9,458 nt of DNA. Origin: Rhodocyclales bacterium (GTDB lineage: Bacteria > Pseudomonadota > Gammaproteobacteria > Burkholderiales > Rhodocyclaceae). The DNA lies in the NCBI GenBank assembly GCA_021413665.1, contig JAIOPW010000097.1:1-9458 (forward strand), read 5' to 3'. Position numbers and translations under genes: made by a program. Under the pieces are notes generated by a model. That model did no database searches, was not told the DNA's origin, and saw nothing but the letters and a program-made list of their open reading frames with translations. Shown in pieces: positions 1 through 6,698 of the stretch; positions within the stretch are counted from its first letter, which is position 1; each line of letters begins with the position of its first letter.

Positions 1-474
1 GGCGCCGGCGTTGATCGGCTTCGCCGCGTAGATGCCCTGCGGCGGCCAGGGTACGGAGAACAGGATCCTGAGGCCCTGCTTGGCCAGCAGTGCATCCATC
101 GCGGGCTTTTGCGCGGCTGCGAGTTTCCGGGCCTCGGCGTAGGAGGTGGCGAGGAAGGGCACGTTGTCGGTGCCGAACAGCGGGTTCTCGTTGGCGTAGC
201 CGCCGAAGATGATTTCGCCGATCTGCGCCTGGCCGCCCTGCAGGGCGCGCTTGATCTCGTTGGCCTTGTACAGCGAACCACCGGGGTGCACGGTGATCTT
301 GAGCTTGCCGGCGGTGGCCTTGTCGACGTCGGCGGCGAACTGGTTGATGTTTTCAGTATGGAAATTCGCGGCGGGGTAGCCGGTGGGCATGTCCCACTTG
401 GTCTGGGCCGACGCGGCCAGGGCGGTGAAACCGAAACCGAGTGCGGCGGCGAGCGTGCAAAGGCGGGTTTTCAT
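1..474 (-). CDS. TRAP transporter periplasmic solute-binding protein (DctP family), 5' part only
   Basis: This is the N-terminal 158 codons of a periplasmic substrate-binding protein; the rest lies beyond the window start. The protein begins MKTRLCTLAAALGFGF and has a typical Sec signal peptide ending near ASAQ-TKW. The mature part has features of the DctP/TRAP family: a start of the type KWDMPTGYPAANFHTENI, then GGSLYKANEIKRALQGGQ at about residues 66-83, then a stretch on cargo entry (NPLFGTDNVPFL). The start ATG at 474-472 is preceded by GAGGA at a spacing of 8, a good ribosome binding site. TRAP binding proteins capture organic acids and related compounds and deliver them to a DctQ/DctM membrane pair, which is not visible here. 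It is divergent from the MarR-like gene at 613. The substrate cannot be read from this fragment; a dicarboxylate or oxo-acid is only a guess from the neighbouring gdh. Confidence 0.85.
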   Translation of the reverse strand, partial: MKTRLCTLAAALGFGFTALAASAQTKWDMPTGYPAANFHTENINQFAADVDKATAGKLKITVHPGGSLYKANEIKRALQGGQAQIGEIIFGGYANENPLFGTDNVPFLATSYAEARKLAAAQKPAMDALLAKQGLRILFSVPWPPQGIYAAKPINAGA

Positions 475-612
475 CAGCGGATTCCTCATAAAAAGGGGCG
501 AGTCAAAAATGGAACAAGCGGGAAACAGGCGAGCAACACGTTAACATTACATTTACAAAACGTCAATAAAATGTTTCAATTATTCTGTCAGTCACTAGCG
601 GGAGCCACCATC
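475..612. promoter_or_regulatory. Divergent promoter region between the TRAP gene and the MarR-like/gdh unit
   Basis: This 138-bp gap is much richer in A and T than the genes on both sides, most strongly between about 538 and 590, and must carry promoters for both directions. An inverted repeat AACATT (543-548) / AATGTT (570-575), overlapped by ACATTT (549-554) / AAATGT (569-574), is the kind of short palindrome a dimeric winged-helix regulator binds. A possible minus-strand -35 (TTGACG, complement of 561-566) lies inside the repeat, followed after 17 bp by TAACGT. A weak plus-strand candidate is TTTACA (552-557) with TTCAAT 17 bp downstream. These promoter calls are inferences and no transcription start can be fixed. 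No reading frame of note lies here. Confidence 0.5.
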
Positions 613-1167
613 ATGGCAGCAACAGGCAGGAAATCCAAAACTCCGGCAGTGATTGCCCGAACCGACGTGCGCCGCATCGTTTCTTCCGAGCATCTGGTCT
701 CGGAGCGATGTCCGGAACTGTCGGAACTGGAATTCGGCCTGATCATCGCCAGCCATGCCTTCGGCCGCTGGATGACGCGTTGCATGGCCGGCGCCGGGGT
801 CAAGGACATGACCGAGACCGAGATCCTCGTCGTCCATCACGTCAACCACCGCGACCGCGAAAAGAAGCTGGCCGACATCTGCTTCGTGCTCAACATCGAA
901 GACACACACGTCGTCTCCTATGCGCTGAAGAAGCTCGCCAACCTCGGGCTGGTATCCGGCGAACGGCGCGGCAAGGAAGTCTTCTGGTCGACCACGGCAG
1001 CGGGGCGCGCGCTTTGCGAGCGCTACCGGCAGGTGCGCGAAGCCTGCCTGATGCCGGGCTTTTCCGGCGCGGACGAGGAGAATGTCCGCATCGGCGACCT
1101 GGCGCGCCTGTTGCGCACGATCTCCGGCCGCTATGACCAGGGTGCCCGCGCGGCATCTTCCATCTAG
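613..1167 (+). CDS. MarR-like winged-helix transcriptional regulator
   Basis: A 184-aa protein with the layout of a MarR-type dimeric regulator. A helical N-terminal part (about 36-60) is followed by a winged helix-turn-helix. Helices lie around 66-80 (TETEILVVHHV) and 83-117 (KKLADICFVLNIEDTHVVSY, then ALKKLANLGLVSG), and the wing is around 116-128 (GERRGKEVFWSTT). The C-terminal helix (about 130-146) would pair the dimer. The reading frame is open for over 500 bases upstream, but that part is antisense to the TRAP gene. The ATG at 613 follows GGGAG at a spacing of 8 and is the natural start. The stop lies 16 bp before gdh, so the two genes very likely form one transcript. It probably controls its own promoter, gdh and perhaps the divergent TRAP gene. 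The ligand is unknown. Confidence 0.85.
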   Translation: MAATGRKSKTPAVIARTDVRRIVSSEHLVSERCPELSELEFGLIIASHAFGRWMTRCMAGAGVKDMTETEILVVHHVNHRDREKKLADICFVLNIEDTHVVSYALKKLANLGLVSGERRGKEVFWSTTAAGRALCERYRQVREACLMPGFSGADEENVRIGDLARLLRTISGRYDQGARAASSI

Positions 1168-1183
1168 CTATTCAGGGGGCATC

Positions 1184-2467
<1,284 letters not shown>

Positions 2468-2495
2468 CTCGGAGTGACCTGACTGGATTTATCGA

Positions 2496-2524
2496 GGAGC
2501 GTCCCTTGAAATGATTGGTTAGAC
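2496..2524 (-). other. attC half-site D (R'' and L'' only), overlapping a stop codon
   Basis: On the minus strand the last cassette gene ends inside GTCTAAC, a perfect RYYYAAC box (2524-2518) whose TAA is the gene's stop. It is followed by a 7-base spacer and TTCAAGGGACGC. This resembles the R''-spacer-L'' side of well-known attC sites such as that of aadA7 (TAAC, a short spacer, then TTCAAG). The expected partner (GCGTCCC...GTTRRRY) does not follow. Instead, after about 28 bases, the gdh 3' end begins. The site therefore appears cut in half, marking the left edge of the cassette block. Confidence 0.6.
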
Positions 2525-3289
2525 GGCTTCATGGAGGTCCTCCTGCTTCAAGGAAATCACCATCGCCAAAAATGCATTTAGCGAGTCTTGTACAAAAGGC
2601 TGAGGCTCTTTATAGGGTTCAATCATGAGATAGGCCCGAAGCATAGCCATCACTCGTCTCCAATACGCCGGAAGGAACTTGGGAGTAATTTCTATGGAGG
2701 CCAGAAAGCCCTGCGGGGTCGCGTACAACACCTTGTTGCGTTTATTGGCTTCTTGCCTCAAGCAATCTTTGATTTCCCTGGCGTCTTTGGATTCAACAAA
2801 TTTGTCTATTTGCTGCCGATACGAAATGCTTTTTCCTTCGTGAACAAAGGAAAAATTAAAGGGCGGATGTGGAGCGAATTTGACTGGACCGATGGACGAG
2901 GCCATAGCAACCTCAAGAGCTATGTACTTTCGAGCGTTTGATTCCCTCATCAACAAGTCGATCTCTATTCCGTACTGTCTGAAACTGTCTTCAATGAACT
3001 GACACAAAATGCTGAAGAAAGGGATAAGCGCGCTTTTGTGTAGGTGGTATTGAGGCTTCAGTTCAGAAGAGTTTAAATACCCGCCTTCCTTTAGACAGTG
3101 CATCAGTCCTGATGCTGCTTCTTCTTCCGCCGTGTAACACCGAAAAGCCGCCATTGGATTGTCAATATCAAAGAGTTTCTCTGCTCTCTGCAAATGATTA
3201 ATGGCCGACCGGAAGCAATGCCTCGAAATTTTATTTGGGCTTTTTTCTAGCAACTCCAAACAGTGAACATCGAAACTATGCAAATCCAT
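2519..3289 (-). CDS. Cassette-borne protein of unknown function, helix-rich
   Basis: I do not recognise this 256-aa protein. It has no signal peptide or clear membrane segment and looks mostly alpha-helical. The N-terminal part (about 22-70) holds RSAINH (27-32), an Rx4H pattern. It is followed by a helical pair containing AEKLF and AAFRCYTAEEEAASGLMHCL, whose spacing of Ala, Tyr and Glu recalls HEPN-type helices. That resemblance is weak, because in HEPN RNases the motif usually lies in a later helix. The C-terminal third is rich in Tyr, Pro and Lys (YWRRVMAMLRAYLMIEPYKEP). The ATG at 3289 is preferred. A TTG at 3304 would add five residues but lies inside the recombination box. No strong ribosome binding site is seen. 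Its stop overlaps attC half-site D, and the low GC marks it as acquired. Confidence 0.75.
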   Translation of the reverse strand: MDLHSFDVHCLELLEKSPNKISRHCFRSAINHLQRAEKLFDIDNPMAAFRCYTAEEEAASGLMHCLKEGGYLNSSELKPQYHLHKSALIPFFSILCQFIEDSFRQYGIEIDLLMRESNARKYIALEVAMASSIGPVKFAPHPPFNFSFVHEGKSISYRQQIDKFVESKDAREIKDCLRQEANKRNKVLYATPQGFLASIEITPKFLPAYWRRVMAMLRAYLMIEPYKEPQPFVQDSLNAFLAMVISLKQEDLHEAV

Positions 3290-3298
3290 TGGCGGAAG

Positions 3299-3318
3299 GT
3301 CCAACGTTTGAATTCGGC
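3299..3318 (-). other. attC half-site C (L' and R' only)
   Basis: Between the nuclease-like gene and the next cassette gene the minus strand reads GGCCGAATTCAAACG followed by GTTGGAC, a perfect GTTRRRY box (3305-3299). The 13 bases GAATTCAAACGTT (3315-3303) are identical to those in the attC at 4121-4187. They match the usual L'-R' side of attC sites. The R''-L'' half that should lie upstream is not found in the last codons of the preceding gene. Part of the site has therefore been lost, or has diverged beyond recognition. Confidence 0.55.
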
Positions 3319-3319
3319 C

Positions 3320-4096
3320 TCATTTTGACCGTCGCTCTATCGAGATTGTGACAAGCGGCAAGACGGACCCAAGATCGTCTTCGCTCTGGATGGTGTAGTC
3401 GGTCCACTTGTCGTCAGCGTTGTACGTCGAAATTAGGTAGTGCTTCCGCCGAGGGTGCAGGTAAGCGAAAACTCGGCCGTCGACTTTCATGGAGATTGCG
3501 TACTTCAATGCGTCCATGGAAATTCGGCCAGGCTTCAACTGCTTTATTTGATCCAGCAGTTTCGACACCTTGGCGCGGACTTCCGCATCCGTGATGTACG
3601 TCAGATGGTCATCGAGTTTGTGAATAACGACTGTATCGGGCGGAGAGGGGATAGCTTGTTCAGAAAAGATGGGGATGATGTCGTCGCTCTTTTCAAACTT
3701 GATGCATGAGTATGTGAAGAGAGAAATTGGTGCATCTATCCACTTGCACCGATTGATGAGAGTTTGAGAGAAGCTCGGCGCGACAAGAAGCAATCGCACT
3801 GGCTGAGTCGGATCGACGTTATGACTTCCGTAGAGCCGTGCATAGGTTTCAATTCTTGCAGCAAGGTGATCGTAGTAGTCCAGGCATTGGAAGAGCATGC
3901 CGTCGTCTTCGATGACTTTCAGCTCCGCAACGACCAAGGAGCGTCCGCTATCAACGAACAAAACATCAAGACGACCGCCAGCGGCCTGTTTTTGATGATC
4001 GACGAAGACTAAGCCTTCCTCGATGAGGTCGGAGCCTTGACGAATTAGATCTTCGAGTTGCTGTTCAGATATGTCGACCTTCTTGTACTTCGACAT
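3320..4096 (-). CDS. PD-(D/E)XK nuclease-like protein (NucS/DUF91-like core), cassette gene
   Basis: A 258-aa soluble protein. Its N-terminal half reads as a PD-(D/E)XK nuclease fold: a leading acidic helix (EQQLEDLIRQGSDLIEEGL, 11-29), then GRLDVLFVD with D44, then LVVAELK with E58 and K60, then a helix with Q70 and Y74/Y75. This is the order D...ExK...Q..Y seen in NucS-type and related nucleases, so the metal site looks intact. The C-terminal part (about 168-245, IKQLKPGRISMDALKYAISMKVDGRVFAYLHP-type text) resembles the DUF5655-like domain often attached to such nucleases. The ATG at 4096 has a strong AGGAG at a spacing of 9. It sits between two attC-type sites. Roles could include restriction, DNA repair or phage defence; no methylase or partner is adjacent. 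Fold is fairly sure, function is not. Confidence 0.8.
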   Translation of the reverse strand: MSKYKKVDISEQQLEDLIRQGSDLIEEGLVFVDHQKQAAGGRLDVLFVDSGRSLVVAELKVIEDDGMLFQCLDYYDHLAARIETYARLYGSHNVDPTQPVRLLLVAPSFSQTLINRCKWIDAPISLFTYSCIKFEKSDDIIPIFSEQAIPSPPDTVVIHKLDDHLTYITDAEVRAKVSKLLDQIKQLKPGRISMDALKYAISMKVDGRVFAYLHPRRKHYLISTYNADDKWTDYTIQSEDDLGSVLPLVTISIERRSK

Positions 4097-4105
4097 GGCT
4101 AGATG

Positions 4106-4110
4106 CTCCT
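4106..4110 (-). promoter_or_regulatory. Strong ribosome binding site of the nuclease-like cassette gene
   Basis: AGGAG on the minus strand, 9 bases before the ATG at 4096. It fixes that start and shows that the cassette carries its own translation signal just after the R' box of attC site B. Confidence 0.7.
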
Positions 4111-4120
4111 GATTGGTGAG

Positions 4121-4187
4121 GCCGAACGTTTGAATTCACCGGCCTGCGCGGCTTTTCGCGCAGGCCGGTGGAATGATGGATTGGCCA
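4121..4187 (-). other. attC site B, between HEPN-like and nuclease-like cassette genes
   Basis: This 67-bp site begins just after the stop of the HEPN-like gene. On the minus strand it has an R''-like GGCCAAT (4186-4180), then CACCGGCCTGCGCG (4170-4157), a six-base loop, and the exact complement (4150-4137). GAATTCAAACG then leads into an R'-like GTTCGGC (4127-4121). The long stem is 14 bp and perfect. Near the R boxes the two sides are staggered (ATTCCACC against AATTCACC), giving an unpaired extra base as attC sites have. R' departs from GTTRRRY at one position and R'' from RYYYAAC at the last. The hairpin could also reduce read-through, but there is no T-run after it. Confidence 0.65.
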
Positions 4188-4190
4188 TTG

Positions 4191-4841
4191 TCATAGATAG
4201 TCATCCAGTAATTCGCGGACACCATCGATGGCATTACCAATATCTTTGAGGTCTAGCTTGTCCCACTCCGCGTGAAGTGCTGAATTTCTTAGCCCGGCAT
4301 ATGACTTCATGCGCTTTGCCTTCACGGTTGCGAAGACTCCGCATTTGGACAATTCATCAATCAGCGGCTCAAGCGAAAGCCCCTCAGGTGTAATGCCGTT
4401 CTTTGATGCAATGCGTTTGAGAGTGTCTTCAAGCACTGCGGAGACTAGGATCGCGGCCTCTTTTGCCTTGCCGGATTTATGAAAGGATGAGGCATGATCC
4501 AAAAAGTCATCAAAGGCTGTGGCGAAAACTTGGTACTCGAGCTTTGCGAGTAGTCCTGAATGCGCTTCTACGCGAACAGATTGAAGTACACCCAAGACCT
4601 TCTCCAGTACTGTGGTTGGGATACCGTTCTTTAGCCCTTCGTGCGTTGTTAGGCGATCTACCTCGGCGCGATAGAAACTACCTGGCGGCGCAACTTGCAA
4701 GACTGCGTTTGCAGCAGATGCCATCCATGATTGTGCTGGGGTGATTTCTTCCACCCAGTGGTCTTCACGGCTGTGACGCCGAGCCAATGATTGGCCTTGT
4801 GCAATCAACTCATCAATGCGTGCGAGAACTTGTTCCTGCAT
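4191..4841 (-). CDS. HEPN-like protein with Rx4H motif, cassette gene
   Basis: A 216-aa soluble, helical protein. The second half matches the HEPN/DUF4145-like pattern. A helix DDFLDHASSFHKSGKAKEAA (about 111-130) is followed by ILVSAVLEDTLKRIASKNGI, a loop, LEPLIDELSKCGVF, and then the motif RNSALH with R185 and H190. Rx4-6H is the active-site signature of HEPN ribonucleases found in toxin, CRISPR and anti-phage proteins. The first half (1-100) is helical and not recognised. The ATG at 4841 lies close after the R' box of attC site A, with a weak GAGA upstream. The stop (TGA, 4193-4191) is next to attC site B. There is no antitoxin-like small gene directly beside it. An RNA-cutting or defence role is an inference from the motif. 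A non-catalytic HEPN role is possible. Confidence 0.75.
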   Translation of the reverse strand: MQEQVLARIDELIAQGQSLARRHSREDHWVEEITPAQSWMASAANAVLQVAPPGSFYRAEVDRLTTHEGLKNGIPTTVLEKVLGVLQSVRVEAHSGLLAKLEYQVFATAFDDFLDHASSFHKSGKAKEAAILVSAVLEDTLKRIASKNGITPEGLSLEPLIDELSKCGVFATVKAKRMKSYAGLRNSALHAEWDKLDLKDIGNAIDGVRELLDDYL

Positions 4842-4853
4842 GGTTGTCTCAAT

Positions 4854-4936
4854 GGCTAACGAATAGCGTTTATCCGCCGCTGAGGGGGAGCAGGTCGGGC
4901 ACAGAGGGTCATGGCGGCGGATAAACCTCGTTGGAC
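4854..4936 (-). other. attC site A, upstream of the HEPN-like cassette gene
   Basis: An 83-bp imperfect palindrome. On the minus strand it starts with GTCCAAC (4936-4930, a perfect RYYYAAC), then a short spacer, then TTTATCCGCCGC (4925-4914). After a loop of about 33 bases comes the exact complement GCGGCGGATAAA (4880-4869), a longer spacer, and GTTAGCC (4860-4854). The unequal spacers (4 against 8 bases) leave unpaired bases between the R and L arms, as attC sites have. The 12-bp stem is perfect. Because both ends are R-box-like the orientation is partly ambiguous. The minus reading is preferred because it puts a cassette gene start 12 bases after R'. Confidence 0.65.
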
Positions 4937-4939
4937 TGA

Positions 4940-4956
4940 ACCGCCGGTGTGGCGGT
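4940..4956. repeat. Small GC-rich hairpin next to attC site A
   Basis: ACCGCC (4940-4945) and GGCGGT (4951-4956) form a 6-bp stem around GGTGT. There is no T-run, so a classic terminator is unlikely. It lies just outside attC site A and may be part of the cassette end. Confidence 0.4.
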
Positions 4957-4989
4957 CGTTATGGGATTGTAAGGCGGAGGTTACCGGAG

Positions 4990-5250
4990 TCAAGCGTTTG
5001 GCATGATGCCAAAGGCAAGAATGGCGGAGACGGCGCCGACAATCAACGCTGGCGAAGTGCCGGTCGAGCAAAAAACCTTCATGGCAAATGGCGCGGCAGG
5101 TACTTCGTGCGCGACGAGGCAACAATGTCCCCTGGCCACTACGCAGACGGAATGGCAACCCAGGCCTTCCGCTTTTGGCCAAACCGAAGCCTCCGGTTGC
5201 GCCAGAAACTTCAAGCGGACGACAGTATGTTCCGCACCAAAGGCTATCAA
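4990..5250 (-). CDS. Possible small cassette ORF, uncertain
   Basis: The stretch 4937-5273 holds no convincing gene. The best frame is 86 codons from a TTG at 5250, ending at 4990. The product would be Cys-rich in the middle (GCHSVCVVARGHCC) with a hydrophobic C-terminus (ALIVGAVSAILAFGIMPNA). AGGA lies directly against the TTG, too close for a good ribosome binding site, and codon choice is only weakly gene-like. The stop falls next to GCCAAACGCTTGA, which read on the plus strand (TCAAGCGTTTGGC) looks like an attC L'-R' end. Either this is a short cassette gene, a non-coding cassette, or decayed sequence. I do not recognise the protein. Confidence 0.3.
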   Translation of the reverse strand: MIAFGAEHTVVRLKFLAQPEASVWPKAEGLGCHSVCVVARGHCCLVAHEVPAAPFAMKVFCSTGTSPALIVGAVSAILAFGIMPNA

Positions 5251-5251
5251 T

Positions 5252-5278
5252 CCTGAAATCCGGCCAGCCGTTTTCAGG
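5252..5278 (-). terminator. Stem-loop at the end of the HDOD gene, possible terminator
   Basis: CCTGAAA (5252-5258) pairs with TTTCAGG (5272-5278), and the interior CGG/CCG can extend the stem. It overlaps the stop codon of the HDOD gene at 5274 and lies where GC-rich chromosomal sequence gives way to the cassette block. No clear T-run follows, so termination is only a guess. Confidence 0.35.
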
Positions 5279-6665
5279 AACCATCCAGCGATGAGATCTC
5301 ATGCGCCCAGGCCAGGGCTTTCATGGCGCATTGGGATACCGGCAGGGCGTGCAGTCCGCACAGGGCGGCATGCCGCTGCAGTTCGATGGGCGACTGCCCT
5401 TCCGCCGTGATGGCCAACTGCAGGGCATCGCCAAACGGGCCGGCCTCGCCGAGCAGTGCGTCATGGACGGCTGCGGGCAGCTTGGCCTGCAGCAGCAGGT
5501 CCGCCATCGGCTGCGCCATCAGGAGGTCGAGGTTGGAGAACAGGCCGAGCATGAACAGCCAGTCCGCTTGCGCGGGGACCGTGCCCTGGCCGGCCAGGCC
5601 TTCGAGGAAGGCAGCGCGCGACAGGGCTTGCTCGGTCAGCACCCGTTCCTTGTAGCCGGGTGACTTGAAGTCGAACAGCATCAGCGACAGCCAGCGATAG
5701 AACTTTTCGCGGCCGAGCAGGATCAGCGCCTTGTCGAGGCCGGTGACGGGGCTCATCAGTCCCATCAACGGGGAATTGATGTAGCGCAGCAGCTTGAAGG
5801 ACAGCACCGGGTCGTGCTTGAGTTCTTCCGCGATGGCGCCGACCTCGGTATCGCTGCGCAGCAGGTTGAGCAGGGTGAAGACGCGCACGCGGTTGATGTT
5901 GCTTGCCGGCGGATGCCAGTTTTCGCGCTGGCTGACGAAGCGGCCGAGGAACAGGTCGAAGCCGGCCCGGAAGTACAGGTTAAATTCGTCGAACGAGTTC
6001 AGTCCGCCGGCAATCAAGCGCAGTTTTGGCAGGCCGGCGGGACGCGCCTCGCTGATGGACTTCAGCAGCAGTTTCAGGTCCATGCCGTTGAAGCCCGTCG
6101 CGTCGATCTGCACATGGTCGGCCGTGGCGGCCAATTCCGCCAGCCCCGGAAAAGCCGCTACCTGTGGCTGGCGCAGCAGCCAGCCGTGCGCGAACCCCGC
6201 TTGCCGCAGCGCATCCAGTTGCTGTCGCACCGATTCGATCACGGGTTCCTTGTGCACCGGCGCCAGCATCAGCACGGTGTTCTTCGTCGGCAGCGTGTGG
6301 ATGCGGGGATTGTCCAGGGATTCCGGCGACAGCCTGACAAAGGCAAGCCGGGGCCCGAGCAGCGCGTCGTCGCCGAGCGAAGTCAGGCTGCGCAAGACGG
6401 CATCGTCGTAGATCTTCGGCAGGAACTCGAAATCGCTCGGCAGGCGCAGCTCGACTTCCTCGGGCATGCTGAACTGATAGGCGGCAATGCGTTCCCTGCG
6501 GTCGAGCAGGGGTTCGCGACACGCAAAGGATGGGGCCTGTTCGCCCTTTGCGACCGCCTCTTCGGAGTGATCCGTGTTCCTCTCCGGCGTGGGGCTCGCC
6601 GCAGGGTGCGCCGGAGGAGCCGCGGGTGCCTCCTTGCCCATTAGCCGGTTGAAAAAGCTGTTCAT
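5274..6665 (-). CDS. HDOD-domain protein with degenerate EAL-like half (YuxH-like)
   Basis: A 463-aa cytoplasmic signalling protein. An N-terminal low-complexity Ala/Pro linker (12-46) leads to a worn EAL domain. CREPLLDRRERIAAYQFS (49-66) is the counterpart of the usual ARQPI.D....AYELL opening, but the motif glutamate is replaced by Gln. The late GGLNSFDEFNLYFRAGFDLFLGRFVS region (about 220-245) matches the EAL tail but lacks the family's acidic residues. It is probably unable to cut cyclic di-GMP. The HDOD half (about 258-450: LLNLLRSDTEVGAIAEELKHDPVLSFKLLRYINSP, then LDKALILLGREKFYRWL) is a non-catalytic HD relative used in regulation. The ATG at 6665 has only a weak ribosome binding site and lies 33 bp after aapM, so it may be co-transcribed with the transporter. 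EAL-HDOD proteins usually act as scaffolds in signalling. Confidence 0.88.
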   Translation of the reverse strand: MNSFFNRLMGKEAPAAPPAHPAASPTPERNTDHSEEAVAKGEQAPSFACREPLLDRRERIAAYQFSMPEEVELRLPSDFEFLPKIYDDAVLRSLTSLGDDALLGPRLAFVRLSPESLDNPRIHTLPTKNTVLMLAPVHKEPVIESVRQQLDALRQAGFAHGWLLRQPQVAAFPGLAELAATADHVQIDATGFNGMDLKLLLKSISEARPAGLPKLRLIAGGLNSFDEFNLYFRAGFDLFLGRFVSQRENWHPPASNINRVRVFTLLNLLRSDTEVGAIAEELKHDPVLSFKLLRYINSPLMGLMSPVTGLDKALILLGREKFYRWLSLMLFDFKSPGYKERVLTEQALSRAAFLEGLAGQGTVPAQADWLFMLGLFSNLDLLMAQPMADLLLQAKLPAAVHDALLGEAGPFGDALQLAITAEGQSPIELQRHAALCGLHALPVSQCAMKALAWAHEISSLDGS

Positions 6666-6698
6666 GTCGAAAGAGTACCACCGTCGCGCCGGCGCCGA

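Larger units (their letters stand above)
2496..4936 (-). mobile_element. Integron gene-cassette cluster without integrase (CALIN-like)
   Basis: Three minus-strand genes are each bordered by sequences that fit attC sites: R boxes of the type RYYYAAC and GTTRRRY, flanking complementary L boxes. In transcription order: attC at 4936-4854, HEPN-like gene, attC at 4187-4121, nuclease-like gene, half-site at 3318-3299, unknown gene, half-site at 2524-2496. Start codons follow the R' boxes within 12-31 bases, and stop codons sit at or beside R'', as in integron cassettes. The block has visibly lower GC and different codon choice from the GC-rich genes on either side, and it separates gdh from the HDOD gene. 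No tyrosine-recombinase integrase (intI) or attI is visible, so the integrase is elsewhere or lost. The right edge is uncertain and the unit may reach about 5250. The site calls are pattern-based, not computed. Confidence 0.7.

Noticed and set aside
109..612. In-frame extension of the MarR-like gene upstream of 613
   Set aside because: It is antisense to the TRAP gene's signal peptide and N-terminus; the ATG at 613 has a good ribosome binding site.
1082..1183. Upstream extension of gdh
   Set aside because: It overlaps the regulator gene in another frame; the ATG at 1184 has AGGGGG at the right spacing.
2519..4841. A restriction-modification or toxin-antitoxin operon
   Set aside because: No methylase or antitoxin is present, and the three genes are separated by attC-type sites, which argues for independent cassettes.
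4856..5302. 148-codon minus-strand frame
   Set aside because: It runs through attC site A, is Arg/Ser/Cys-rich without a domain, and has no good ribosome binding site.
5003..5410. 135-codon plus-strand frame starting after the TCAAGCGTTTGGC element
   Set aside because: It enters the antisense of the HDOD gene, and its codon pattern there mirrors that gene. A shorter real product cannot be excluded.
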